64,000 nucleotides of DNA from Constrictibacter sp. MBR-5 (GTDB lineage: Bacteria; Pseudomonadota; Alphaproteobacteria; JAJUGE01), in the NCBI RefSeq assembly GCF_040549485.1, contig NZ_JBEPTK010000010.1:62001-126000 (forward strand), in the 5' to 3' direction. Positions within the stretch are counted from its first letter, which is position 1. Every line of letters starts with the position of its first letter. The notes beneath the pieces were generated by a model that worked only from the letters and a program-made list of their open reading frames with translations, was not told the DNA's origin and did no database searches. The position numbers were made by a program, and so were the translations under genes. Below are positions 34,636 through 45,410 of the stretch, in pieces.

Positions 34636-35679
34636 CTACTCCGCCGCCGCCGCGTCGCCCTTTGCTTCCGGGGGCAGCCAGCTGCGCGCCTCGCCGTCGT
34701 AGAGGGCGCCGGGGTTGCCGCGGACGGTGGTGCGCCACATGACGCGGTCGACATGGTCGGCGTCGAACCAGGTGGCGGTGTGGACGGTGCAGCGATTGTC
34801 CCAGACGACGAGGTCGCCGGCCGTCCATTCGTGGACGTAGACGAATTCCGGCCGCGTGTAGTGGGTCATCAGCGCGTCGAGCAGGGCGGCACCCTCGCCG
34901 TGCGGGCCGGGCTCCAATCCGACGAACGGTCCCTCGAACCAGTCGAGCTGGCTCGACTCGCAGAGATAGAGGGCGGGGCGGCCGGTGACCGGATGGGCGC
35001 GCACCACCGGCTGGCGCTGCGAGCGGGCGAGCGGCTCCTGCGGGCCGGGGGTGGCGCCGGCCAGCATGTCGGCGCGGGTGCGGCCGCTGTGCGGCTTGAC
35101 GTGCAGCGCCTCCAGCCCGTCAACGCGGGCCTTCAGGTCGGGCGGCAGGGCGGCATAGGCGGCGGTGCCGTCGGCGAACAGGGTCTGCGCCTGGTCGCGC
35201 GGTGCCGCCACCTTGCAGTAGAAGAGCGAGATGTCCGGCGGCGGCCGGCGATAGCTCTGGTCGGTGTGCCAGCCGCTGCGCTGCGGATACTGCACCGGGA
35301 AACGGCCGTCGGCGGTCAGCGGCGGCTCCGGCCGCTTCGGCGGCGCCCGCTTCACCGGCGGCACGTTGGAGACGATGAAGATCTCCGGCACCGCGCCGTG
35401 CACCATGTTCAGCGCGGTCAGCGTGCGGCGATAGTCCTCGACCTCCGGCCCGAACAGGCGCGAGAGCCGCAGCAGCAGCATGGGATCGTCGGAAATGCCG
35501 TCTAGACCCTGCAGCGCCAGCACCCCGCCCGCCTCGGCCAGCATACGCGGCAGCGTCTCCGGCACCGCCTCGGCCGCCGCGACCAGGGCATTGGCGTCGC
35601 CCGGTGCCTCCGCGAGGCGCACCGTGCCGCCGAAGCCGGCGGTGGGAAGGGGGGTGGAGAGTTCGAGGGTCCGGGTCAT
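34636..35679 (-). CDS. TauD/TfdA-family Fe(II)/2-oxoglutarate dioxygenase
   Basis: A 347 aa non-heme iron oxygenase. The facial triad is visible as H138 and D140 in GWHTDQSY and the distal histidine in CTVHTATWF. The 2-oxoglutarate-binding arginine is in MWRTTVRG. The family oxidises taurine, aryloxyalkanoates and similar compounds; the substrate here is unknown. ATG 35679 is chosen because GGAGG lies eight bases before it, and a longer frame adds 18 residues without support. An 85-base gap separates it from the LysR gene downstream. Confidence 0.87.
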   Translation of the reverse strand: MTRTLELSTPLPTAGFGGTVRLAEAPGDANALVAAAEAVPETLPRMLAEAGGVLALQGLDGISDDPMLLLRLSRLFGPEVEDYRRTLTALNMVHGAVPEIFIVSNVPPVKRAPPKRPEPPLTADGRFPVQYPQRSGWHTDQSYRRPPPDISLFYCKVAAPRDQAQTLFADGTAAYAALPPDLKARVDGLEALHVKPHSGRTRADMLAGATPGPQEPLARSQRQPVVRAHPVTGRPALYLCESSQLDWFEGPFVGLEPGPHGEGAALLDALMTHYTRPEFVYVHEWTAGDLVVWDNRCTVHTATWFDADHVDRVMWRTTVRGNPGALYDGEARSWLPPEAKGDAAAAE

Positions 35680-35792
35680 CGCATGCCTCCGCCATGGTGC
35701 CGCCCGAAAGAGTGCGGCGCGCGCGGGGGACATGCAAATAGCGGGCTGGGGACACCGTGGGATTCTGCTTTGTCCCAGAGCCCGCCGGGGTC

Positions 35793-35835
35793 ATTTATCC
35801 CGCATATCGGCGAAATTGCCATTTGCGGGATAAAT
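35793..35835. promoter_or_regulatory. Perfect 12-bp inverted repeat covering the ribosome site of the next gene
   Basis: ATTTATCCCGCA (35793-35804) and TGCGGGATAAAT (35824-35835) are exact reverse complements with a 19-base spacer. The right arm ends 2 bases before the ATG at 35838 and includes the GCGGGA that would serve as ribosome-binding site. It may be an operator for a dimeric regulator or an RNA hairpin that hides the ribosome site. Confidence 0.6.
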
Positions 35836-35837
35836 TC

Positions 35838-36869
35838 ATGTCCGACGCCGCGACGCCCGGTGCGGTCGTGCCGTTCAGCGAGGAGCAGTTGCGGCTTCTC
35901 GTGAACCTGGAGCAGCAGTACGAGGTCTGGATCGAGGCCGAGCGGCGGCTGTTCGCCCTGCCCTATGGCCTGAAGTGGAAGCGGATCTCCGGCCGCGACT
36001 ACCTCTACGCGGTCACCGACCGGGTGGGCAACGGGCGGAGCCTGGGGCCGCGGTCGGCGGAGAACGAGGCGGCGTACGAAACCTATCGCCGCGACAAGGC
36101 GGAGGCGGCGGAGCGGCGCGACCTGAGTGCGGCGCGGCTTGCCGAGACGGCGCGGCTCTATCGTGCGCTGCGGCTGCCGCTGCTGGCGTCCGAGGCGGCG
36201 CGCATCCTGCGCGAGGCCGACCGGCGCCAGTTGCTGGGCACGCACCTGATGGTGATCGGCACCAACGCGATGCCGGCCTATGCGGTGGAGGCGGGCGGCC
36301 TGATCCGCGGCGCGCCGGAGGAGACCGAGGATTTCGACATGGCGTGGATCGCACGGCAATCGGAAGACGGCGATCCCGCCGCGCCGGTCTGGACGATGCT
36401 GAAGGCGGTCGATCCGACCTATACTGTGAACACGGAACGCAGCTTCCAGGCGCGCAACGCTGCCGCGTACGAGGTGGAGATACTGACCGCTCCTTCGCGC
36501 GCCGCAGGCATGGCGCGAACCGACCGGCCGCGGCCGACGCCGCTGGAGGAGCAGGAATGGCTGCTGCCGGGGCGGCCGGTGACCCGCACCGTGGTGGCGC
36601 GCGACGGATCGCCCGCGCGCATCGTCGCACCCGACCCGCGCTGGTTCGCCCTGCACAAGCTGTGGATGTCGGCGCAGGCGAAGCGGAACCCGCTGAAGCG
36701 GCCCAAGGACGCGAAGCAGGGAACGGCGCTGCTCGACGCGGTCGCGGAGACGATGCCGCAGTTCCCGCTGGACGCGGCGTTCGCGGCGGAACTGCCGGAC
36801 GAACTGGTGCCGCATTACGCCGCCTGGAAAAGCCGCCGGCCCGAGCGGGTGCCTCCGCGCTGGCAATGA
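35838..36869 (+). CDS. Nucleotidyltransferase-fold protein, GSU2403-like
   Basis: A 343 aa protein. A long helical N-terminal part (about 15-130) is followed by a nucleotidyltransferase core: GTNAMPAYAVEAGG at 141-154 and TEDFDMAW at about 163-170, giving the D-x-D metal pair (D165, D167). The later RWFALHKLWMSAQAKRNPLKRPKD segment is typical of the GSU2403 family, whose role is poorly known and sometimes linked to toxin-antitoxin or defence loci. The ATG at 35838 lies at the edge of a strong inverted repeat. It converges on the isomerase gene, 21 bases away. Confidence 0.75.
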   Translation: MSDAATPGAVVPFSEEQLRLLVNLEQQYEVWIEAERRLFALPYGLKWKRISGRDYLYAVTDRVGNGRSLGPRSAENEAAYETYRRDKAEAAERRDLSAARLAETARLYRALRLPLLASEAARILREADRRQLLGTHLMVIGTNAMPAYAVEAGGLIRGAPEETEDFDMAWIARQSEDGDPAAPVWTMLKAVDPTYTVNTERSFQARNAAAYEVEILTAPSRAAGMARTDRPRPTPLEEQEWLLPGRPVTRTVVARDGSPARIVAPDPRWFALHKLWMSAQAKRNPLKRPKDAKQGTALLDAVAETMPQFPLDAAFAAELPDELVPHYAAWKSRRPERVPPRWQ

Positions 36870-36890
36870 CTGACGTCCGTCAGCCGCGCT

Positions 36891-37714
36891 TCAGCGCGCC
36901 GCCATCCACTCTCGCCCCCGCACCATGTCGTCCGGCGTTCCCCAGGCGCACATATAGTGCCCGGCGAACCCCGCCCCCTCGGTGCGGCGGAACAGGTCGG
37001 GCCAGTCGATCATGCCGTCGCCGGGGGGCAGGTGCTGCTCGTATTCGCCGTTGCTGTCGGCCAGCCGCACCTCGCTGCAGCGGTCGAACGGCAAGGCGTC
37101 GAGGAAGCCGGCGATGCCTTCTGGTTCCAGGGTGGCGTGGTTGACGGTGAAGGACCAGCCGAGGTGCGGCGAGGCGATGCGGTCGAAGAAGAAGCGGCAT
37201 TCCTCGATCGAGTGGGCGAGATAGTGGACCTCGGCGCGGTCGGGTTCGCGGTTGGTGTTTTCCAGGAGGAGCCGGACGCCGCGCACCTCGGCGTGATCGA
37301 CGGCGCGGTTCAGGCGGTCGAGGGCGGCGGTCATGCGCGCGTCGCGGTCGGCGGTGAAATGGTAGCCGGCGTGGACGACGATCCAGCCGGCGCCGGTCGC
37401 GGCGGCGACGTCGATATAGGCCCTGAGATAGGCGTCGGCGGCGTCGCGCAGGAAGGGCGAGACCTCGGCGACGTTGACGGCCGAGAGGGTGTGCAGGCCG
37501 AGTGCTACGCCGTGCTCGGCGCAGGCGTCGCGCAGGCGGGCGCAGCGGTCGGCGTCGAAACTCTCCAGCGCGTTGGGCGCGAGGTCGAGTTCGACGTCGG
37601 CGAAGCGGATGCCGTGCGCCGCCGCCCAGGCGACGGCTTCCTCGGCGGGCAGCCTGCGGCCGAAATCGATGCCGATGCGGTCCCGCAGGGAAAGTGCGGG
37701 AGCCGCCGGGCCCA

Positions 37715-37715
<1 letters not shown>
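36891..37715 (-). CDS. Sugar phosphate isomerase/epimerase (xylose isomerase-like TIM barrel)
   Basis: A 274 aa protein of the AP-endonuclease-2-like TIM-barrel group. Metal-ligand positions are seen in LHTLSAVN, VVHAGYH, LLLENTN, SFTVNHATLEP (His after beta strand 6) and RLADSNGEYEQHLPPGDGMI. A function in sugar or inositol metabolism is usual, but the substrate is unknown. The ATG at 37715 overlaps the lepA stop, so it is translated with lepA; that pairing is uncommon. Confidence 0.83.
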
Positions 37716-39517
<1,802 letters not shown>

Positions 39518-39562
39518 GGGACGGTATGTAGCATCGCCCCCGCGCCGCGCAAATCGTGCAGT

Positions 39563-39925
39563 TCAGTCCGGTGTGGAACCGCCGCTCCGGTCGGCGGGGA
39601 GCGTGGACGACGACGTGGCCGGAAGGCTGAGAACGGGCATGGGCGGCGGCCGGCGCGTCGCGTCTTCCATGGCCATGTCGTGGAGCCTGCGGCGCAGCTC
39701 CGCCTTGCGGACTTCGCTCTTCAGCCATTCCTCCTCAGACAGCGCCTGCGCCGCGCGCCGCAGCGTCCAGAGGTTGAACGTGCACATCGCCGCCGGGAGC
39801 GCAAAGACCAGTGTCCCGGTGAGACTGGACTTCCTGCCGAACAGCATCGCCAGCGCCATCAGGCCGAAGAGGATGATGACGAGCCCATTGCCGTAACGAC
39901 TTATGAATCGGACATAAAACGGCAT
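39563..39925 (-). CDS. Small membrane protein, hypothetical
   Basis: A 120 aa protein starting at ATG 39925 (MPFYVRFISRYGNG). Two hydrophobic segments lie at about 12-29 and 35-53, followed by a charged helix (SEEEWLKSEVRKAELRRRL) and a Pro/Ser-rich end. I cannot assign a family. It sits between lepA and the divergent heme oxygenase gene. The much longer open frame that extends upstream overlaps heme oxygenase on the opposite strand and is not credible. Confidence 0.6.
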   Translation of the reverse strand: MPFYVRFISRYGNGLVIILFGLMALAMLFGRKSSLTGTLVFALPAAMCTFNLWTLRRAAQALSEEEWLKSEVRKAELRRRLHDMAMEDATRRPPPMPVLSLPATSSSTLPADRSGGSTPD

Positions 39926-40013
39926 CGCCTGGGCCCCTGTCCTACCTCGGTGTGGTTGAGATCGCACCACCTGCGCCCCAGACTCTGCGCGGGGCATTCC
40001 ACAGGAGATGGTC

Positions 40014-40052
40014 GTGGCGTCGTTCGCTGGATCGCGGACTGCATCTTCTTGA
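40014..40052 (+). CDS. Possible 12-codon leader ORF before heme oxygenase
   Basis: GTG 40014 lies six bases after a perfect AGGAG (40003-40007) and reads 12 codons to TGA 40050-40052. That stop overlaps the proposed TTG start of heme oxygenase (TTGA at 40049-40052). An in-frame ATG at 40008 is too close to the AGGAG. If real it would couple translation into bphO; no expression evidence exists. Confidence 0.3.
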   Translation: MASFAGSRTASS

Positions 40053-40657
40053 CCGCGCGTAAAGAAATCACGAACCCGCCGCCGGCGGCCAACCCGCTGC
40101 TGGCGGCGCTGCGCGCCCGCACGGAGAACGATCACCGGCGGACGGAGGATGCCGTCGACATCGACGCGCATCTGGCCGACCGGGGCGGCTATCGCCGCCT
40201 GCTCGGACGGTTCTGGGGCTTCTATGCGCCGCTGGAGGCGGCACTCGCGGCCGTGTCGTGGCCCGACGGTGCGGCGCCCGGGGGTATCGGCGCGAAAGGC
40301 CCGCTGCTGGCGGCCGACCTGAAGGCGCTCGGCGTGACCGACCCGGGCACCCTGCCCGTCTGCACCCACCTGCCGCCGATACGCGGCTGGCGCGAGGCGA
40401 TCGGCTGCCACTACGTCCTGGAAGGATCGACGCTGGGCGGACGGGTGATCCTGAAGCGCATGCGGCGCGAAGCGGAGGCGGACGACGACGCGCTGCCCGC
40501 TGCCTTCTTTTCGGCGTATGGCGACGCTACGGGAGAGCGCTGGCGGACGTTCTGCAGCTTTCTGCGGAGCCATTCCGGCGACCCGAACGTTCTCGCCACG
40601 GCACCCGCTGCCGCAGAAGCCACCTTCTCCGCCCTGGAGCGGTGGCTGCGCCGTTAG
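40049..40657 (+). CDS. bphO: Biliverdin-producing heme oxygenase (BphO type)
   Basis: A 202 aa heme oxygenase that opens heme to biliverdin, the chromophore of the phytochrome encoded 25 bases downstream. The proximal heme histidine is H29 in TENDHRRTE, and the later GWREAIGCHYVLEGSTLGG with GRV is the conserved distal helix (G-rich kink). No ATG or GTG fits in frame near the start, so TTG 40049 is proposed; it overlaps a short leader ORF. The two-gene arrangement with the kinase is typical of bacteriophytochrome loci. Confidence 0.85.
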   Translation: MTARKEITNPPPAANPLLAALRARTENDHRRTEDAVDIDAHLADRGGYRRLLGRFWGFYAPLEAALAAVSWPDGAAPGGIGAKGPLLAADLKALGVTDPGTLPVCTHLPPIRGWREAIGCHYVLEGSTLGGRVILKRMRREAEADDDALPAAFFSAYGDATGERWRTFCSFLRSHSGDPNVLATAPAAAEATFSALERWLRR

Positions 40658-40682
40658 GTCCGATCGTCCCCGAGGCTCTTCC

Positions 40683-42815
40683 ATGCTGTCCCAAGATCTC
40701 CTCCGCCGGCCGGACGTCATGAACTGCGACCAGGAACCGATACACGTTCCGGGCGCGGTGCAGCCGCATGGCGTGCTGCTGGCCCTGCGGCCGTCGGACA
40801 TGCGCGTCACGCAGTGCGGCGGCGACACGGAGCGCCTGCTCGGACTGGGCACGGACGCCATCGTCGGCCGGAAGCTGGACCAGATCGTGCCGGGCGGACT
40901 GGCGGAGGCGATAGAGCGCTGCCTGCGCGAGCACGATATCGACCGCAAGCCGATGCACCTCGCGGAACACCGGATGGGGGGCCCGGGCCGGCTGTTCGAC
41001 GTCTTCGTCCACCGCATCGAGGGGCAGCTGATCGTCGAGCTGGAGAACCTGTCCGTCGCGCCCGACACCGGCGACATCTTCGCCAAGCTGCTGGCGACGA
41101 CGAGCAGCCTGCACGCGGCGGAGACCTTGGACATCCTGCTGGAGCGGGTGCCGGTGGAAGTGCGGCGCCTGACCGGGTTCGACCGGGTGATGGTCTACCG
41201 CTTCCTGCCCGACGACAGCGGAACGGTGATCTCGGAGGCGCGACTGCCGGAGATGGCGCCCTATCTCGGGTTGCGCTTTCCGGCCTTCGACATTCCGCCG
41301 CAGGCGCGCGCGCTCTACGTCAAGAACTGGATCCGCCTGATCCCGGACGCCGGCTATACGCCGCAGCCGATGCGCGGCGCGGCGACGTCGCCGCTCAACA
41401 TGAGCTTCAGCGTGCTGCGGAGCGTGTCGCCCGTCCACCTGGAATATCTGAAGAACATGGAGGTCGGCGCCTCCATGTCGATCTCGATCGTCAAGGACGG
41501 GGCGCTGTGGGGGCTGATCGCCTGCCATCACCGCACGCCACGGCATGTGCCCCATGCGGTCCGGGCCGTCTGCGCGCTGCTCGGCCAGCTGATCGCGCTG
41601 GAGGTGGGCAAGCGCGTGGCGGCGGATCGCGAGATGCGACGCACGCGCGACGTGCGGATCAGGCGCGCGCTGTCCGAGACCATGGAGCAGCACACCGACC
41701 TGGCCTCCGGCCTGTACGCCAATGCGCAAGACCTGATCGACCTGGTCGGCGCGGAGGGCGTGGCGGTCTGCACCGACGGGAAAATCCGCACGTCCGGACG
41801 CACGCCGCGCCCCGCACAGATCCGCCGGCTGATCACCTGGCTGGCGCAGCGCGGCGACGAAGCGGTGTTCGTGACCGACAAGCTGAGCCGTTGCTATCCG
41901 CCGGCCGCACGATGGGCGCATGGCGCGGGCGTGCTGGCGATGCGCATCGCACCGGGCACCGACGACCATCTGCTGTGGTTCCGCGACGAGATCCTGAAGA
42001 CGATCCGATGGGCCGGCGACCCGCGCAAGGCGGCCGCCGGCCTGCTGGATCCGGGCAAGCCGCTGAGCCCGCGCAGTTCCTTCGCGGCGTACGAGGAACA
42101 GGTTCGCGAGACCTCGGCGCCCTGGGATCAGGAGGAGATGAGCGTCGCGGACGCGTTGCGCGTGTCGATCGTCGAGCGCAGTCTGCGCGCCGCGCTGGCG
42201 CACAACCAGGAGCTGGCGCAGCATCGCGAGGTGCTGATCCGGGAGATCAACCACCGGGTGAAGAACAGCCTGCAGCTGACATCGAGCATCATCAACCTGC
42301 AGAGCCGGCGCGTCACCGACCCGGCCTCACGCGAACTGTTCGCCCAGGCGGTGCAGCGGATCCGCGTCACGGCGCGCACGCACGAGCGGCTCTACCGCGA
42401 CCATGACGGCACCAGCGTGGAGTTCGGGACCTATCTGCGCGAGCTGTGCGACGACCTCGCGCGGACCTATGGCGACGCGAAGGTGGTGGTCGACGCGCGG
42501 CGGGTGCAATTGCCGGCCGACACGGCGATCAACCTGGCGCTGATCGCCAACGAACTGGTCACCAACGCCTTCAAATATGCTTTCCCTGACGGTCGCGCGG
42601 GACTGGTCAGCGTGAAGTTCACCGGTAACGAGCAGAAATGGTGCCTGCACGTCGCCGACGACGGCGTCGGCCTGCCGAAAGGATTCGCCGCCCGCAACGG
42701 GCAGTCTCTCGGGATGCAGATCGTCGAGGGGTTGTCGAGCCAACTCGGCGCCACCCTCACCGCAGAGAACCGCGCGGCCGGGGCGGTCTTCGCCGTCAGA
42801 TCGACCGGCACCTAG
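40683..42815 (+). CDS. bphP: Bacteriophytochrome histidine kinase
   Basis: A 710 aa red/far-red photoreceptor kinase. The biliverdin-binding Cys15 is in MNCDQEPIHVPG. PAS (about 15-110), GAF (about 135-300, with FDIPPQARALY and PVHLEYLKNM) and PHY (about 315-490, with the tongue motif PRSSF at 463-467) form the sensory module. The kinase is of the HisKA_2/HWE type with phospho-acceptor H524 in REINHRVKN, then an N box (ALIANELVTNAFKYAF) and GVGLP. No response regulator is adjacent. The start ATG 40683 follows a GAGG-rich stretch and keeps the chromophore cysteine close to the N-terminus. Confidence 0.94.
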   Translation: MLSQDLLRRPDVMNCDQEPIHVPGAVQPHGVLLALRPSDMRVTQCGGDTERLLGLGTDAIVGRKLDQIVPGGLAEAIERCLREHDIDRKPMHLAEHRMGGPGRLFDVFVHRIEGQLIVELENLSVAPDTGDIFAKLLATTSSLHAAETLDILLERVPVEVRRLTGFDRVMVYRFLPDDSGTVISEARLPEMAPYLGLRFPAFDIPPQARALYVKNWIRLIPDAGYTPQPMRGAATSPLNMSFSVLRSVSPVHLEYLKNMEVGASMSISIVKDGALWGLIACHHRTPRHVPHAVRAVCALLGQLIALEVGKRVAADREMRRTRDVRIRRALSETMEQHTDLASGLYANAQDLIDLVGAEGVAVCTDGKIRTSGRTPRPAQIRRLITWLAQRGDEAVFVTDKLSRCYPPAARWAHGAGVLAMRIAPGTDDHLLWFRDEILKTIRWAGDPRKAAAGLLDPGKPLSPRSSFAAYEEQVRETSAPWDQEEMSVADALRVSIVERSLRAALAHNQELAQHREVLIREINHRVKNSLQLTSSIINLQSRRVTDPASRELFAQAVQRIRVTARTHERLYRDHDGTSVEFGTYLRELCDDLARTYGDAKVVVDARRVQLPADTAINLALIANELVTNAFKYAFPDGRAGLVSVKFTGNEQKWCLHVADDGVGLPKGFAARNGQSLGMQIVEGLSSQLGATLTAENRAAGAVFAVRSTGT

Positions 42816-42838
42816 CCGAAGGCACCGGTCCGGAGTCC

Positions 42839-43582
42839 TCAGGCCGCCTGTTCCTCCCGGCGAGCCTTGTGCTTCACGAAGAGTTCGGCCTCGGCCAACA
42901 GCTCCATCGGATTCTGATAGGTGATCCCGATCGGTTCGTCCCCCCACGGCGAACCCGGGGCGTGCAGCGCGAAACTGATCTGCGAGAAGCCGTAGTGACG
43001 GTGCATGCCCAGCTTGTACTTGTCCTGCTGGAGGGTGCCGACGATCCAATCGCAGCCCCAGTTCGCGGTTCCGAAGGTGCGGCCGACCTTCGCGGCGATG
43101 CTGGCCACGCCGTGGCGGCGGTATGCGGGATGGATCCAGGCACCGCCGTTGAACAACACCTTGCCGCGGATGATCCTGGCGACCGGTGCCGTGACGTGCA
43201 CCTCGGCCCCGTGGGAGCGGTCGCCGAACAGCAACTGTTCCATGTGGTCGGCCAGGCAGGTGTCGTGCCACTCGTAGAAGCGTCCGCACTGCGAACTCAC
43301 GACCTCGCCATGCTCGTCGATGCCGGCGATCCAGTAGCCGTTGTCCGGCCCGATATCGCCGAAACGCGTGTCGAAGGCGCGGACCAGCGGGTACCACGTG
43401 CCGGCGGCCACCTGACGTTCGTTCAGCCTCGCCAGCGCGTCGAAGTCATGGCTCACCGTCAGCCTGATACCGCGGTCGCGGATATATTCGTCCGCCTCGA
43501 GAAAGAACCGGGAGAGGAAATCGATCGGCCCGTGCTTGATCGTGACGGCGTTGAGAAGTCTTGTATTGGTCTCCACGCTCAT
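42839..43582 (-). CDS. GNAT-like acetyltransferase, hypothetical
   Basis: A 247 aa soluble protein. The segment NGGAWIHPAYRRHGVASIAA has the R-x-x-G-x-A pattern of the acetyl-CoA-binding loop of GNAT enzymes, and the following WDWIVGTL-like strand fits the fold. No family with known substrate is recognised. The ATG at 43582 has GGAG nine bases upstream; a start 12 codons earlier is possible. It converges on bphP with a 23-base gap and shares the AT-rich upstream region with the divergent histidine kinase. Confidence 0.62.
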   Translation of the reverse strand: MSVETNTRLLNAVTIKHGPIDFLSRFFLEADEYIRDRGIRLTVSHDFDALARLNERQVAAGTWYPLVRAFDTRFGDIGPDNGYWIAGIDEHGEVVSSQCGRFYEWHDTCLADHMEQLLFGDRSHGAEVHVTAPVARIIRGKVLFNGGAWIHPAYRRHGVASIAAKVGRTFGTANWGCDWIVGTLQQDKYKLGMHRHYGFSQISFALHAPGSPWGDEPIGITYQNPMELLAEAELFVKHKARREEQAA

Positions 43583-43645
43583 CGCGATGCTCCGCTGTCG
43601 GTGTGATGGGCAGACCATACGGGTTTTAACGACATTTTAGGTAAT

Positions 43646-43660
43646 TTAAACTGGTATTAA
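43646..43660. promoter_or_regulatory. CtrA-type box TTAA-N7-TTAA
   Basis: TTAAACTGGTATTAA matches the full CtrA consensus spacing and is followed by CC. It lies 64 bases upstream of the GNAT-like gene and 167 bases upstream of the histidine kinase, in the only AT-rich stretch of this region. CtrA is an established response regulator of alphaproteobacteria; a single motif of this length can also occur by chance. Confidence 0.45.
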
Positions 43661-43826
43661 CCCGATCAGGCCCGCTGCCGTGTGCCCCTGGGATCACATG
43701 CGGCCGTCGCGCCGCGGGCATGGTTGGGACCTCACCTGCACGACCTAAATTTCACATATTTACCGATCATCAACGATAACCGCCGGAAAGTGCGGTCATG
43801 TCATCCTCCGCTTTGCCCCGGCGCCC

Positions 43827-45404
43827 ATGATGTTCCCCGCGCAAACACGGGCCGACCTGCAGGCGCTCGCCCTGTGCGGCCGGCCGGTGCTGGTGATCAC
43901 GGCTTCCGACAGCGCCGGGCCGATGCAGCTGTTCGCCAACGCGACGGCCGCGAACGCGCTTATCGGAGCGACGGCCGGCGACGGCGCCTGGAACGCACTC
44001 GACGAGGCCGCGATCCGCAGGTTCGGCAGCGATGCCCGGCACTTCGCCGCCCCCTATCCCAGAGGTGCAGTCAGCTTCGACGTAAGCGCCGACGGTGTCT
44101 CCGGCGGCATTGCCTGGCGCGTAGCCGCCTGGCCACTCTCATCGTCCGACGAGGCACCCTGCATCGTTGCCGTCGCGACCGATGCGCAGCCCGCCGCCGA
44201 CTTGCGCCCGACAGAGCCGGCGATCCTCGAGGCGATCGAGCAGTCCGTCGGATCCGGTCACATCTGGTCGGATCCGGCATCCGGCTGTCAGGTCGTTTCG
44301 GATGGTGCGCTCCGCCTCTGGGGGCTGCCCGGAACCACCTCGCAGCGGACGCTCGGAGATTTCCTGGCCGTCGTGAATCCGGACGACATCCGTGACGTGC
44401 TCGATTGCGAAGCGACGACCGGCGAGATCCAGAGCGAGTTCCGCATCATCGGCCCCAGCGGCAAGATGCACTATGTCATGCGGCATTCACGGTGCATGGA
44501 CGATGGTACGGGCCGTCCCAAGATCCTCCATATCGACCGCGACGTCACGGCAGCGCGCACTCTGGAACGGGAGCTGATCCAGACGCGGTCGGAGGCCGAG
44601 GTCGGGGCGCGGTCGAAGGCCGAGTTCCTGTCCCTGATGAGCCATGAATTGCGGACACCGCTCAACGCCGTCATGGGATTCTCGCAGGTCATGTCGGCCG
44701 AAATGTTCGGCCCGCTCGCCCCCCGCTATCTCGACTATGCCCGTGAGATCGGCCGCAGCGCCGAGCATCTGCTCACCATCATCAACGACATCCTCGACCT
44801 GACGCGGATCGAGGCGGCACGGGTGCAGATCAGCAAGGAGTGGCTGGATCTGGGCCGGCTGGCCGCAGAGACGACGAAGATGATGAGCGAGACGGCCCGC
44901 CGGAAGGACGTGACGATCGAGATCGACGTAAACGCTGCCGTTCGGGCGTGGGGCGAGAAGCGTGCGCTGCGGCAGCTGACGCTGAACCTCGTCAGCAATG
45001 CAGTGAAGTTCACCGAAGCCGGAGGCACCGTCATCGTCTCGGTTCGACGATCCGACGCCGGCGCCGCCATCCTCACGGTGAAGGACAACGGTATCGGCAT
45101 CCCCGAAGACGACCTGCCGACGATCTTTCAGCCGTTCGTCCAGGCGAGCAACGCGATGGGGCGCGCCGAGGCCGGCACCGGCCTCGGCCTCGCGATCGTC
45201 CGCGCGCTCGTCGACCTGCACGACGGCGAGGTCACGGTCCAGAGCGAGCTCGGCGCGGGCACGACCGTCACCGTCACGATCCCGCCGGCCTTCGACCATA
45301 CGTCCGACGACCCGATCGAGTCCGGAGCGGATCAACCGAGCGCCGGCGCGGCTGCACTCGGCACGACCGCCACGGACCGGCCGACGTCGGCCGGTCCGGC
45401 ATGA
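43827..45404 (+). CDS. PAS-domain sensor histidine kinase
   Basis: A 525 aa cytoplasmic kinase without membrane segments. The N-terminal region (about 10-125) is a PAS-like or divergent input domain, a second PAS domain covers about 135-245 with a C-terminal PAC-type strand, and HisKA follows with phospho-acceptor H273 (SHELRTPLNAVMGFSQ). HATPase_c includes the N box NLVSNAVKFTEAGG, DNGIGIP and GTGLGLAIVRAL. No response regulator adjoins it. It begins with two ATG codons; the second is at 43830. Confidence 0.9.
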   Translation: MMFPAQTRADLQALALCGRPVLVITASDSAGPMQLFANATAANALIGATAGDGAWNALDEAAIRRFGSDARHFAAPYPRGAVSFDVSADGVSGGIAWRVAAWPLSSSDEAPCIVAVATDAQPAADLRPTEPAILEAIEQSVGSGHIWSDPASGCQVVSDGALRLWGLPGTTSQRTLGDFLAVVNPDDIRDVLDCEATTGEIQSEFRIIGPSGKMHYVMRHSRCMDDGTGRPKILHIDRDVTAARTLERELIQTRSEAEVGARSKAEFLSLMSHELRTPLNAVMGFSQVMSAEMFGPLAPRYLDYAREIGRSAEHLLTIINDILDLTRIEAARVQISKEWLDLGRLAAETTKMMSETARRKDVTIEIDVNAAVRAWGEKRALRQLTLNLVSNAVKFTEAGGTVIVSVRRSDAGAAILTVKDNGIGIPEDDLPTIFQPFVQASNAMGRAEAGTGLGLAIVRALVDLHDGEVTVQSELGAGTTVTVTIPPAFDHTSDDPIESGADQPSAGAAALGTTATDRPTSAGPA

Positions 45405-45410
45405 ACCGGT

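Noticed and set aside
36870-36883. CTGACGTCCGTCAG palindrome between two convergent genes as a terminator.
   Set aside because: The central loop would be only two bases and there is no T-run, so it is at best a weak structure.
39563-41134. A 523-codon - strand frame running across heme oxygenase and into the phytochrome gene.
   Set aside because: Only its last 120 codons, from ATG 39925, lie in free space and have membrane-protein character; the rest is antisense to genes with clear homology.
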